Source of the DNA: Hydractinia symbiolongicarpus
Lineage: Eukaryota > Cnidaria > Hydrozoa > Anthoathecata > Hydractiniidae
Assembly: GCF_029227915.1 (NCBI RefSeq)
Contig: NC_079878.1
Coordinates: forward strand, 1,676,001 to 1,740,000
DNA length: 64,000 nt
Reading direction: 5' to 3'
Each line of letters starts with the position of its first letter. The first letter of the stretch is position 1. The notes below the pieces were generated by a model, which was not told where the DNA came from, did no database searches, and was given only the letters and a program-made list of their open reading frames with translations. Below are positions 1-11,218 of the stretch, in pieces. Both the position numbers and the translations under genes were made by a program.

Positions 1-1514
1 CAACGCACACTTCAAAAAATCCATTTCACTTACATCTTTCTCTTCAACATTGTTTTGATTTAATTCAAAATCAGCTGGAATATCATTTGCCAAAAAGCGG
101 TCAACTTCATCATCACCAAAAACTTCAGAGTTAATTTCATTACTTGTTTGACACACTGGCGGTTGGTTAAGACTAGGAGACCCTATGGAATGTCTAAATC
201 TTATAGGGCGTTGCACATATTTTAAAGAAAAATGACTTATTCTAGCTTCTCGTAATGCGGCATTGTTTTCAGGATGGGTTTCGGGTTCTTCCTCAACATC
301 CCCTTCTTCTGCAACTATTTCATCTTCAACAACAATAACACTGTTGCTATGATCTTCCAAGTGAGAATGTGTTTCTTGATTCTGCTTTTCTTGGTCTGCT
401 GATAAACTAGCCTGATACTCCAAATTCTGCTCACATCGAATACAGCTAATATGATACGTACAGGAGCAAACTTGACAAATGTTACCTTAATAGTGAAAAA
501 CAAAACATGAATATGTATATATATATATATATATATATCGAAAATTATTGTTAACATTTATATATATTCAAAATATTTTGTTGGTGTCATCCTTAATATT
601 AATAACTTTTTACCTATTACATAAGCCATTATGCACAGACAAAAGGCTGTAAAAGAGTTTATATATAAAATAAATAACATCATTTATCACCTTTTCCTCA
701 ATTTCAATATCTGCAAATGTCTCAAAATTTCCATCACTTTCGTCACTTGGAATTTGAGATATCTTTAAAAACGAATCCAGTGTGAAAGAACTGTAACTTT
801 TTGGATAATAGAGATATAACAGAATTGCTTTCTTTTTTTCTTTCTGTGATAAAGCATATTGTTCTAAGTTTTTAAAAGTACTCTCCATCTTTTTCCCATT
901 ATACTGAGCTAAGAATGTTTTACTCTGTCTGGCACGTTGTATAAATTACGAGCTATAGTATGCATCTCTTCGTAAGTGCACATACGTTTGCAGTCGATGC
1001 TGTGAGATTTGTTTCTTTTAGCCACATAACATTTCTTTTCGTAACACTTTAACCCAAATGTCACTTTATATACCTCAAGAACTCTAATTTGCCTATTTTT
1101 CGAATCAATGCCAAAAACATGTTTTTTTTCAATTGGTGTTTTAATTCTTCAGCCCTTTGTTCATATGATTTAATGGTGTTGGAAGTGGCAGTGAATTCTT
1201 GTTTGTATGCTAAAATGTCTCCATAAACGAGACCCATTTCTAACAGTTTTGCATCTGTGACATCAGAAGCGACATTGTCGTCAATTTTGTAGCAAACAAA
1301 CGATGGCAGAAGATAATCCAAGCTTCTGGATTTTAGAAAGTGTTGAATCTACAAAGTAATATGTAGGGATAAAAAATAAATGTAAGCTTAGCTAAATCTG
1401 TAAAATATGTAGAAAAGTAAGATTTTATACTCAATTACAAACAGAAGTAAAAAAAACAGCTCATTTTATTACCTTGCTGTAGTTGTCGTTATCGACCACA
1501 ACATTAGCTGCCAT
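1..1514 (-). pseudogene. HECT E3 ubiquitin ligase-like gene, copy A, 5' half only
   Basis: This is the N-terminal part of the HECT gene described at 4278-6802, with the same exon layout shifted by 5288: first exon at 1473-1514, then the long second exon, a 33-nt exon near 614-646, and the start of the HECT exon from about 485. The catalytic half is outside the window. The same three frame discontinuities in A-runs are present, including the A8 run near 1122-1129. It is either a broken gene that was amplified after breaking, or a gene misread through homopolymer errors. Confidence 0.75.
523..540. repeat. AT dinucleotide microsatellite
   Basis: A short TA run lies in an intron of the HECT gene. 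The same run occurs in copy B at about 5809-5828. Confidence 0.8.
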
Positions 1515-1570
1515 GTTTGTTTATGTTTAAAAACGTGCACAAAAGCATTTTGTTTAAGCCCAGTGTTATA

Positions 1571-1838
1571 AGTCGCGGCCGCTAGTTATAAGTCGCGGCC
1601 GCTAGTTATAAGTCGCGGCCGCTAGTTATAAGTCGCGGCCGCTAGTTATAAGTCGCGGCCGCGCTTAACAAGATAACAATTTACAGACCACAGCCATAGA
1701 ATTTAAATATTTTACGGACCAGATCCCGTCTATTTCTGGCGGTAGAACAAGCGACCGCGACTTATAAACGTAACACGCGGCCGCTAGTTATAACTTGCGG
1801 CCGCAAGTTATAAGTCGCGGCCGCGAGTTTTACCGCTA
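1571..1838. repeat. Subterminal GCGGCCGC array, right end of copy A
   Basis: A unit of about 20 bases, TTATAAGTCGCGGCCGCTAG, is repeated about five times in tandem (1571-1662). After an 80-base spacer come several further GCGGCCGC copies up to the terminal inverted repeat. Such CpG-rich octamers are conspicuous in this AT-rich DNA. Arrays at this position commonly serve as transposase binding sites; that role is inferred. Confidence 0.85.
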
Positions 1839-1891
1839 ATTTTGCCGCCAGTTATGAACTAGAATCTAGTTTGTCCAATTCAGCCACGGTA

Positions 1892-2186
1892 ATAATTGAG
1901 TATTTTTAAACATTTGCGAAACGGGAGGCTAAAATTAAAAAAAAAAGGAATATATTTCTCTTTACTGTGATAGTCACGGTCAATACTATAGTCTCTAGAA
2001 AAAAATTAAAAATCAAAATAGCAAAAATGTTGCACATCGTTTAAAAGCACGTATTAAAACAGGCATCGACGTAAATGAAGAAAAGTATGTCAGAAAATTA
2101 TTCCCCAGTGCACGTTTTACCACGAAATAAAAAAAGCAACAAACAGGAACTTGGTTGTTTGTGAAAAAAGACGCTTAGAACGTAAG
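1892..2186. other. Spacer between the two transposon copies
   Basis: About 295 bases of AT-rich host DNA lie between the right end of copy A and the target duplication of copy B. I see no gene in it. Confidence 0.6.
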
Positions 2187-2192
2187 GAAAGT
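2187..2192. repeat. Target-site duplication GAAAGT, left
   Basis: It is identical to 7180-7185, immediately outside the inverted repeats. This marks the exact insertion site of copy B. Confidence 0.85.
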
Positions 2193-2239
2193 TACCGTGG
2201 CTGAATTGGACAAACTAGATTCTAGTTCATAACTGGCGG

Positions 2240-2536
2240 CAAAACTCGCGCTAAAACTCGCGGCCGCGACTTATAACTAGCGGCCGCGACTTATAACTAG
2301 CGGCCGCGTGTTTTGCCGCCAGTTGTATTTTTTCTGGTCCTGATTTTAATACGTGTTGTTGTAAAAACTTTCGGCACAACTCGCGGCCGCTACTTATAAC
2401 TAGCGGCCGCGACTTATAACTAGCGGCCGCAACTTGTAACTAGCGGCCGCGTGTTTTTCTGCCAGTTGTGCTTTTCCGGTCCCGATTTTAATACGTGTTT
2501 TTGTAAAAACTTTTGGTGCAACTAGCGGCCGCGACT
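2240..2536. repeat. Subterminal GCGGCCGC array, left end of copy B
   Basis: The CTAGCGGCCGCGACTTATAA unit recurs in two blocks separated by a partly repeated segment that contains TTTTAATACGTGTT and TGTAAAAACTT. The units point the opposite way to those of the right end, so the array is part of an extended imperfect inverted repeat. Confidence 0.85.
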
Positions 2537-2606
2537 TTATGAAAATTGAGAACATGCCTAAATAAAAAATAGTGTTCAGTATCAGCCACTATTCATTCAA
2601 GTAGGT

Positions 2607-3791
2607 ATGTCTGACAAATTTCTTCCTTCGACACATCCTGGCACATTGCAGGAACTTGTTTGTTATTACCATGGCATACATCCTAAACTTAAATACAAGG
2701 ATATATGTTCCATAATTGTTAGTCATCACAAGAAGAATGTTTCCATGTCTCAAATGAAAGCTATATTGAAGAGCAATGGATTGAACAGAAAAAGAAATGT
2801 GTCTGAAAACATTCTAAAGGGTGTCATTGAAAATGAATTGCAAACATCATTGTCTAAAGTTGGATACCGTCAAATGACCGAAAATGTCTGCATGAAATAT
2901 GGATTTTGTGTGTCAAAAGAAGATGTACGTCGGGCTATTAAAGAAGTTGACCCGGAAGTCGTGGAGAGTCGAAAATATAATACAATCAAAAGAAGAACAT
3001 ACTGGTCTCTTGGTCCCGGCGATGTATACCATCTGGACGGAAATGATAAGTTGAAGAGATGGGGGTTTTGCATTCACGGATGTGTGGATGGATTCAGCAG
3101 GAAGTTTTTGTGGCTGGTCGTTGCGTCTTCAAATAATGACCCGCTAATTATTGGTAATTATTATCTGCAATGTATCAGCCACTATAAGTTTTGTCCTCGA
3201 TTACTGCGAATGGATAGGGGAAGAGAAAACATATATTGTGAAGATTTACAAGTTTTTTTTACTGGCTCCACTGAGAGTTTTTTATACGCTAACTCAACAA
3301 GAGATCAACGTATCGAAGCATATTGGTCGCGCCTTAAAAAGTTTCGCACAAGCTGGTGGATTGAATTTTTCCAATCTATGGTCAGTCGCAACATTTATAA
3401 GCCGCAATTGGATACTCATCAAGAATGCCTTCTTTTCTGTTTTTTGCCTTTTATACAAAAGGAGTTGAATGAATTCGCGCACACATGGAACTTGCGCACA
3501 ATTCGACAATCAGCAAACACTCCTGGAGGAAAACCTGATATGCTTTTCCATGTTCCTGAAACTGTTGGCTTCGAGAAAAAAGGTGTTGATATCGATGAAA
3601 GAGACTTGCAGATTGCGAATAACTTATTACGCATTGAACATCCCCCGGTTCATCGCAATAAAGATATACACGAACTATTGATTTGTTACGTACAAATAAA
3701 CAGCATAAAAATCGCTAAGGACGCAGAAGGTGGATTAGATATGTACCTAAAGTTGTTGGACTTATTATCACGTGATGGATTTTTAATATAA
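2607..3791 (+). CDS. Integrase-like DDE transposase of the HECT-carrying element
   Basis: This is an intact 394-residue ORF starting at ATG. The N-terminal part (residues about 10-70) looks like a helix-turn-helix DNA-binding region. The core has the retroviral-integrase-type RNase H fold pattern: YHLDGN (D144), LLRMDRGREN (D203) and DQRIEAYWS (E237), giving a D-D-E triad with spacing normal for this fold. The enzyme would cut and join the element's ends, in the nucleus. It begins about 70 bases after the left GCGGCCGC array and is the only gene of the element read as one uninterrupted frame, including across a T8 run. Its 3' end faces the HECT gene, so the two genes are convergent. It could be a domesticated gene, but the surrounding inverted repeats and target duplication argue for a working transposase. 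Confidence 0.85.
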   Translation: MSDKFLPSTHPGTLQELVCYYHGIHPKLKYKDICSIIVSHHKKNVSMSQMKAILKSNGLNRKRNVSENILKGVIENELQTSLSKVGYRQMTENVCMKYGFCVSKEDVRRAIKEVDPEVVESRKYNTIKRRTYWSLGPGDVYHLDGNDKLKRWGFCIHGCVDGFSRKFLWLVVASSNNDPLIIGNYYLQCISHYKFCPRLLRMDRGRENIYCEDLQVFFTGSTESFLYANSTRDQRIEAYWSRLKKFRTSWWIEFFQSMVSRNIYKPQLDTHQECLLFCFLPFIQKELNEFAHTWNLRTIRQSANTPGGKPDMLFHVPETVGFEKKGVDIDERDLQIANNLLRIEHPPVHRNKDIHELLICYVQINSIKIAKDAEGGLDMYLKLLDLLSRDGFLI

Positions 3792-4277
3792 AACATTCAA
3801 GTATTGGGATTTAGAGATAAACAAACTAATGTTTAACGTTTTTTGAGTTTTGCTTTTGTTAACAAAATATATAAGGTGTATTTACAGCATAAAAAATATT
3901 AACAACTTTTCAACAGGAAGACAAAAAGTCACAACAAGATGTGTATGCAAATGAGCAAAATTATAAAAGTCTAAGCTTCATGCTTTATGAGATTTTTTTG
4001 TAAAACTGGGATAAAAAATATTTATCGTAAAGCCCACAAAAAACAAAAAAACAAAACGAACTCATATACACGTTTTTTTTATAAGAACAAAGTATTCAAA
4101 TTTAAAAAGTTAAGAACGTTTGAAGGTCTTTCTTCAAGTTGAGTGTTCTTATACAAAAAACGTGTACGTAACATAAGGGTATGCAACCAAAATTTAAAAA
4201 ACCTTTTATACACAGTAACTAAAAGACTATATCCAAGTAATATATTTCGAAAAACAACCTTGAACTATTCATTTCAA
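3792..4277. other. Intergenic convergent 3' region of transposon copy B
   Basis: This AT-rich region lies between the 3' ends of the integrase and HECT genes and holds only short chance frames. Poly(A) signals for both strands would be expected here; several AATAAA-like strings are present but none is decisive. Confidence 0.5.
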
Positions 4278-6802
4278 TTAAATCTCTCCAAAACCACTAC
4301 AAAATTTTATTGCAGTTTTCATTGCCTGTCCAACATTTTTTACTGGTAAGACAACAGTCCTTGAACAGGTTGACACCTTAGGAAGCACAATGTCCTCTTC
4401 AAAATTTATATCTAAAGGGTCATCCAATCCATGAGGTGGGATACAGTCAAATCCAGTAAAGAAAAACAATATATCTTCTAGAGATATACCAACATGATCA
4501 CCGTTTGCAACTTCAGCAAGATAAATTTCAAATTCACAAATTGCTGATTCAACCAAAGATCGTTTGTTAGATCCAAGTATACCATCACGATTAATTTTTA
4601 GTAATGCAACAAACTCATTTAAAGTTATTGATTTATTGTTTACTTGGAGGTACTTTCTCATAAAAACGACATTGTCTGGTTCACCTAAGGCTGAGACGAT
4701 GCTCATCAAACCTTTTCGAAAGTGCTCAAGAGCATGGTATCTGCTAAATATAACATAATTTTTTGCAAACATCATTTTATTCTTTTCTTTATCGCCAGAT
4801 GGCAAAATGTTATTATCCAGCATTTCATCAAAATTCCCTTCTTCAATTTGTTGAAGTTTCGCTTGAAGTTCAGCATCATCAACATTTATAACATCATTAG
4901 ATTCTTTCGAATATAACGCATCAACAACACAAAAATGTAAACATTCTGGTCCTCTAGCAGAGTTCAAAATTGATAAACCTGTCAGTTGACCCAATTTGTA
5001 ATATGTTTTCATTTCCAAATCCTGTGGAGCAGCCTTAAAGCACAGGGCAGATGTTGATCCAAAAAATAAACCTGGCACAAGGTTAAAGTACTTCATGCAC
5101 AAAGTTAAAAATTCTTTATAAGGACCTCCAGCATCAGCAGCTGCTTCGCCAGCAAATCGTATAATAAAATCATGCTTTTCTGCATCAAATGATTGTTTTA
5201 ATAGTATGTTCCAGAATTTATTCTGATCTCTTTGAACAATAATGTGGCGTGGAGACATTTGGATCAACCGTTTAAATTTAAACCGTTCCAACGCACACTT
5301 TAAAAAATCCATTTCACTCACATCTTTCTCTCCAACATTGTTTTGATTTAATTCAAAATCAGCTGGAATATCATTTGCCAAAAAGCGGTCAACTTCATCA
5401 TCACCAAAAACTTCAGAGTTAATTTCATTACTTGTTTGACACACTGGCGGTTGGTTAAGACTAGGAGACCCTATGGAATGTCTAAATCTTATAGGGCGTT
5501 GCACATATCTTAAAGAAAAATGACTTATTCTAGCTTCTCGTAATGCGGCATTGTTTTCAGGATGGATTTCGGGTTCTTCCTCAACATCCCCTTCTTCTGC
5601 AACTATTTCATCTTCAACAACAATAACACTGTTGCTATGATCTTCCAAGTGAGAATGTGTTTCTTGATTCTGCTTTTCTTGGTCTGCTGATAAACTAGCC
5701 TGATACTCCAAATTCTGCTCACATCGAATACAGCTAATATGATACGTACAGGAGCAAACTTGACAAATGTTACCTTAATAGTGAAAAACAAAACATGAAT
5801 ATGTATATATATATATATATATATATCGAAAATTATTGTTAACATTTATATATATTCAAAATATTTTGTTGGTGTCATCCTTAATATTAATAACTTTTTA
5901 CCTATTACATAAGCCATTATGCACAGACAAAAGGCTGTAAAAGAGTTTATATATAAAATAAATAACATCATTTATCACCTTTTCCTCAATTTCAATATCT
6001 GCAAATGTCTCAAAATTTCCATCACTTTCGTCACTTGGAATTTGAGATATCTTTAAAAACGAATCCAGTGTGAAAGAACTGTAACTTTTTGGATAATAGA
6101 GATATAACAGAATTGCTTTCTTTTTTTCTTTCTGTGATAAAGCATATTGTTCTAAGTTTTTAAAAGTACTCTCCATCTTTTTCCCATTATACTGAGCTAA
6201 GAATGTTTTACTCTGTCTGGCACGTTGTATAAATTACGAGCTATAGTATGCATCTCTTCGTAAGTGCACATACGTTTGCAGTCGATGCTGTGAGATTTGT
6301 TTCTTTTAGCCACATAACATTTCTTTTCGTAACACTTTAACCCAAATGTCACTTTATATACCTCAAGAACTCTAATTTGCCTATTTTTCGAATCAATGCC
6401 AAAAACATGTTTTTTTTCAATTGGTGTTTTAATTCTTCAGCCCTTTGTTCATATGATTTAATGGTGTTGGAAGTGGCAGTGAATTCTTGTTTGTATGCTA
6501 AAATGTCTCCATAAACGAGACCCATTTCTAACAGTTTTGCATCTGTGACATCAGAAGCGACATTGTCGTCAATTTTGTAGCAAACAAACGATGGCAGAAG
6601 ATAATCCAAGCTTCTGGATTTTAGAAAGTGTTGAATCTACAAAGTAATATGTAGGGATAAAAAATAAATGTAAGCTTAGCTAAATCTGTAAAATATGTAG
6701 AAAAGTAAGATTTTATACTCAATTACAAACAGAAGTAAAAAAAACAGCTCATTTTATTACCTTGCTGTAGTTGTCGTTATCGACCACAACATTAGCTGCC
6801 AT
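4278..6802 (-). pseudogene. HECT E3 ubiquitin ligase-like gene carried by transposon copy B (frame breaks in A-runs)
   Basis: The gene has a first exon at 6802-6761 (ATG, 14 codons, donor GTAATA), a long second exon from 6636 to about 5979, a 33-nt exon at 5934-5902 and a last exon at 5773-4278. The last exon encodes a full HECT domain: the N-lobe includes FAGEAAADAGGPYKEF, and the C-terminus holds LPKVSTCSRT, with the presumed thioester cysteine at residue 449 of the 477-residue open frame. Just before the acidic linker is a cysteine-rich segment (CQVCSCTYHISCIRC) that may bind zinc. The second exon changes frame at an A8 run (about 6411-6418), at AAAA near 6205 and at AAAA near 5980. Each would be restored by one extra A. 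HECT ligases move ubiquitin from an E2 through the cysteine to a target; the role in a transposon is unknown. It could be captured host cargo that protects or regulates the transposase. Confidence 0.75.
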
Positions 6803-6858
6803 GTTTGTTTATGTTTAAAAACGTGCACAAAAGCATTTTGTTTAAGCCCAGTGTTATA

Positions 6859-7125
6859 AGTCGCGGCCGCTAGTTATAAGTCGCGGCCGCTAGTTATAAG
6901 TCGCGGTCGCTAGTTATAAGTCGCGGCCGCTAGTTATAAGTCGCGGCCGCGCTTAACAAGATAACAATTTACAGACCACAGCCATAGAATTTAAATATTT
7001 TACGGACCAGATCCCGTCTATTTCTGGCGGTAGAACAAGCGGCCGCGACTTATAAACGTAACACGCGGCCGCTAGTTATAACTTGCGGCCGCAAGTTATA
7101 AGTCGCGGCCGCGAGTTTTACCGCT
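6859..7125. repeat. Subterminal GCGGCCGC array, right end of copy B
   Basis: It matches 1571-1838, except that one octamer reads GCGGTCGC (near 6906) and the octamer near 7039 is intact where copy A has GCGACCGC. Both differences look like CpG decay, C to T or G to A. Confidence 0.85.
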
Positions 7126-7179
7126 AATTTTGCCGCCAGTTATGAACTAGAATCTAGTTTGTCCAATTCAGCCACGGTA

Positions 7180-7185
7180 GAAAGT
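7180..7185. repeat. Target-site duplication GAAAGT, right
   Basis: It is identical to 2187-2192, immediately outside the inverted repeats. Copy A has ATAATT at the equivalent place, so the two insertions used different targets. Confidence 0.85.
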
Positions 7186-7601
7186 TAATTATGGTTAACC
7201 GCGACAATAGATTAAGATTATAAACAGCATCATGTTTTTCCTTCTAAAAATTGAAGGAATTCTTGACATCATTAATGCAATATTTTTCAACATAAATTTT
7301 CAGTATTTTCAAGATACTTTCCATGCTCATTCCCAATTAATGCATTGAAGTGAGCTTTCAACAGAAAGACAGGCTTTTCTTTTTTTAAAAAATGCAACAT
7401 ATCAATTTTAAAATTTTACAAACATAATCAACAAGCTAGTACGCTGCAGCTGGTAGACTAAATACACTTTGATATCGGATGAAGCCAGGTAATCGGCGAT
7501 AAAACGCACTGGTTACACTTACGCAATGGACGTCGGTGATGAAAATGCACGTTAAGTAATATCCACAAGAGAGAAGGCACAGAAATTTAGGAAACAGCAA
7601 A
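7186..7601. other. Gap between two transposons
   Basis: AT-rich sequence without a recognisable gene or repeat unit. Confidence 0.5.
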
Positions 7602-8696
7602 GTACTTTATCGGTTAAAAAAAAGTCGGCAAAAAAATTAGTCATCAAAATTAAAAAGTGGGCAAAAAATTAATCATCAAAATTAAACAGTGGGCAAAAAT
7701 ATTAGTCACTTGGACAAAATTTAGTCACTTTTTCATGGCGGGCTATTTCCCGTGTGAAAATGCTTAACTCGTATTTTTCAAACGGCCTGGCTATTTTGTC
7801 AAGGATTGTTACATGGAGTTTGCGCCGCAATTCGACACTCCTTCAACTGCAACCTAGGTTTTCACAATAGCAGGTACAACAGCAGTGCAATGGAGAGATT
7901 TGTAGAAAAATAAAAATGGCTACCTGGCTAAACACACTGAAAGGTTGCTGCAAGTGTTTAAAGTTTTGATTTGGTATATAACGAGTAAAAAATGGATAAA
8001 TTATTGTTATTTTATGGCTTTCGTAGCTACCGTTACTCATTATTGCATATAATAAAAAATAAAAAGAAGATGGGATGGAGGCAGCACAGCTAGCTAGCTG
8101 CCAGAACACACAGGACAGTCAAACAACAAAAACTACTTTTGTGACACATTGTATCTCAATATGAAGCAAATAATAACACAACAACTCTGTTTAAATAAAA
8201 CATATGAACTATGAAAACTTTTTTTTAATAAAATATAAACTATCATATAGCTAGTGTTTTATAACATCTATTCACAGAAAAAAATGATGATGATCTAGAA
8301 TTTGTTTTCTTTTGCAAGAGAAAATTTGGCATTGCCATGCTCATAAAAATAAAATATATTTGTATAAAATACATATTCTTTGATGTAAATATTATAAATT
8401 TTATGCTGTAATAGTCACCATACTTTCTATATGATTACGTCGTAAACATTTATGTACCAAATGTTCTGACAAAACATTAATTCACACACATTTATATTAA
8501 AAAATTGATTTCTTTGAGCTTTCTAATTGGGAAAATTAATATTCATACTCTTGCGAAAGACACTATCTCACTGATTCACAAATATACATTGCAAATGTTA
8601 TGCAAACAAAAAGTATATAGCAGAATAAGGAAATAAGGAAAATATACATCTAACACGAACTATCAACATACTGAACTTTTAAACAAAAAACGGTGT

Positions 8697-11050
8697 CTAA
8701 ATTTCTAAATCAGAAAAAACCTTTTTCATGAAAGCACTCTCACATAGTTGGCATTTCAAGTTATTTCTAACAAGCAGCAAGCAATGTTTACAACACATAT
8801 CTCTCTCTGGTATGCAATCAGATCCTCTTGAAACATAGTGCAACTTATCGTAACCGTTTTCTCTCAGATGCAACAATTGTATGTACTCGTGACGGAAAAT
8901 TCTTGGCCAGCGACATTGGAAAGTGGTATTGTTAGAATACTTTACAATCATCTGGTGCTTTTGCTCCCGCCCTTCCATACTATTACATCCAATTCCGAAA
9001 CCGTAGCACAGCAAAGTACTTTCAGCATGAAAAGGTATGCAGTTACATAAAGTCCATAAACTGGGTGAGACGCTTACATCATACCAACAGCTTGACTTGA
9101 AAAGTAGTTTACATTGCTTCTTTAAATCTTTTAAAAGTTCCAAATTGAAATTCTCTACACGTACTGATAGTGAAATAATTTTTCGCAAACATATGAACTG
9201 AAAATGGATTTGATGCAGCCTTATTTTCATTTGTTCACTCTTCAATTCATTTAATTGACAAAGAAAGGCTTTACTCTCCTTTCCACGAAAACGAAAAGCG
9301 AAACTACTTTCCTTCTTAGAACTGCTTTCATTAAACCACCGGATAATTTTTTTCGACAAAAATTACATCCCATTGCTGAACGTATAAAATTAACAAATTT
9401 AATTAAAGCATGTGAGGAAGGTATATCTTTAAATGCTTTGTAGGAATTCAATGGAGCAGTTGCCAAACATAGATTGAATAACTTCATGAAGTGCTCTTTG
9501 ACGACATTGTTCTTCAGATGAAGAGGTTCGCCTTTTGCTTTATCAATATAATGGGCAACCAAGGGGACTTCTTCTTGTCTACCTTTCAAAACTTTAGATA
9601 TATAAGATGTCAAGTTACTACCTTTCGTTGCACTATTTCCTTTGCATTTAACTTCGATTTTTTCTTTTTTTACCTTCAACCTTTTTGGCATCACTTATGC
9701 GTTTGTGATAGTTGAAGGGCATCCATTTTTCACTTTGCTTGGTTCCGTATGTATATTCAAATTTGGCTGAATTATCTTTATCTACATTTCCGAACGTTGA
9801 AAAGTAGTAGGCTGAATTTGTTAGTTCCCCAGCCAAAAAAGCCAACATCTTCATATTGTTAGGTAATTCACCCAATAAAAATTCAACTTTGTAGGCAACT
9901 TCATCAACATAAACAGTGAAAACCTGAATTTCCAAAAGCTTCACGTCCGACAACAACTTGAGAACATAATTGCGTACAACAGTAGAATTTTCCTCAGTAT
10001 CACCACCAAAAATTAAAAAGTTTTCGGAGCTGCTGCATATCCGATTACCAACATTAAGAAGAGAAACTAAAAATGACATACCACAAATAGGAGCTCCATC
10101 CCCACCAAGAGCAAATACAAACAGAAAAGATTCAAAATCTTTTTTTTCAAGCATATTGAATGTTTTTAGTTTGTCACTCCGTTGACGATTCACTTTTAAA
10201 TAGAATTTTGCCAATCGTAACAAAAATTCATCACACGATCTATAATTTCCTGTAACTGATTTTGTTTCATCTCCAAAGGTTAGAGTTAGATGTATGTCAT
10301 GTAGTGTTCCTATATCAATGTTATTGATAATAGTTGCTAAATGAGGATACTGAATATAATTAACCACTGAATTCTGTTTATTCTGGGAAATTCTATTTGC
10401 CTTTCTAATTGCCATGTATTTAGCTTTCCCCATGACATTGTGGCTGTAAAAACATTGAGAGAACGTAGTTTATTATCTTCTGAATTGTAAAATTCTTCAT
10501 TTTCTATTTTGATGTTAGTTTCCTTTATCTGTTTTACTGCAGATGATTTAGCATTCAATAAACTTTTTGCAAATATTTTTGAGGGAATCTTCGAACAGAA
10601 TGTGTCAATCATACCAAACATAACCGGCTGAACAGATTCCTTAGACCCTCCGTGAATGGCAGAACAAGCTTCAAATGTTTCCAGACGACGTGTATCTTTT
10701 GCTGATCTATTTAAATCACTAGATGATGGGAATTTACTACGCCTCTCAGCTGTTACCTTGCTGATGCTAAATTTGACTTCAGAGTCTACTCTATTCTTAC
10801 CACACTCATAGTTTAGGTGTCTAACACGTTTTCTTTTTCTAGCTAATCTATTTCTTAACTTATCAACATCCCTTTCAATCAAAGTTATCTCCCTGCTCAA
10901 TGCTGCTAATTGTTTTTGTTTTTCCTCAATCAGGTTACTCTGATTTGGAATTTTCAAATCCATATCGTTGATTTTTTTTCTGTTTGATGTATATTTTCCT
11001 AACTGGAAAAACTTAATGTTTTGTGCCTTTGACTTTCCTTTAGGAGGCAT
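8697..11050 (-). pseudogene. Unclassified transposon gene, broken into four frames
   Basis: Reading starts at ATG 11050 with a basic, coiled-coil-rich N-terminus (residues about 40-85 look helical). It continues in other frames at 10433-9700, 9694-9340 and 9359-8697. The central part has GGDGAPICGMSF, then NFLIFGG, and later NMKMLAFLAGELTNSAYY; this order recurs, as I recall, in many uncharacterised cnidarian and other invertebrate proteins. The C-terminus has CxxC pairs (CNFC, CCKHC, CQLC) that may bind zinc. Frame changes lie near 10440, at an A7 run near 9661-9667, and at an A7 run near 9356. It is probably the transposase of its element, but I cannot name the superfamily or assign catalytic residues. 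Confidence 0.6.
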
Positions 11051-11218
11051 GGCATAGAAATACAACAAAATAAAAACATTTAACTAGCATGAAAATCCAA
11101 TTCTGTCAATAACTACATACCATACCATATTGGTTGACAACTTTGTACGATGCAGTTATATTTAATGTCTTTGTTGACACTTTGTAATGTAAAATACATT
11201 TTTTTTCATCGTCACATA

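Larger units (their letters stand above)
1..1891 (-). mobile_element. Right part of HECT/integrase DNA transposon, copy A
   Basis: This stretch matches 5289-7179 at a constant offset of 5288 bases with only a handful of substitutions and no indel that I can find. It ends at the inverted repeat CAGCCACGGTA (1881-1891), followed by ATAATTGAG, which differs from the flank of copy B. It therefore looks like an independent insertion of the same family, not a simple tandem duplication. The left part, with the integrase gene, lies outside the window. Confidence 0.9.
2187..7185. mobile_element. Complete HECT/integrase DNA transposon, copy B
   Basis: The element runs from TACCGTGGCTGAATTGGACA (from 2193) to its inverted complement ending at 7179, and is 4987 bases long. 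GAAAGT stands directly outside both ends (2187-2192 and 7180-7185), a 6-bp target-site duplication. The inverted repeat extends through the TCTAGTTCATAAC segment and into the GCGGCCGC arrays. It carries an integrase-like DDE gene (+) and a convergent HECT gene (-). The TAC...GTA ends, 6-bp duplication and IS3/integrase-like nuclease recall the eukaryotic IS3EU superfamily; that assignment is from memory and unproven. Confidence 0.9.

Noticed and set aside
315-557. 80-residue frame on the minus strand, repeated at 5603-5845
   Set aside because: It overlaps the HECT exon in another frame and reads through an AT microsatellite in the intron.
3151-3681. Plus- and minus-strand frames of 70-105 residues inside the integrase gene
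   Set aside because: They are shadows of the intact DDE frame and have no motif.
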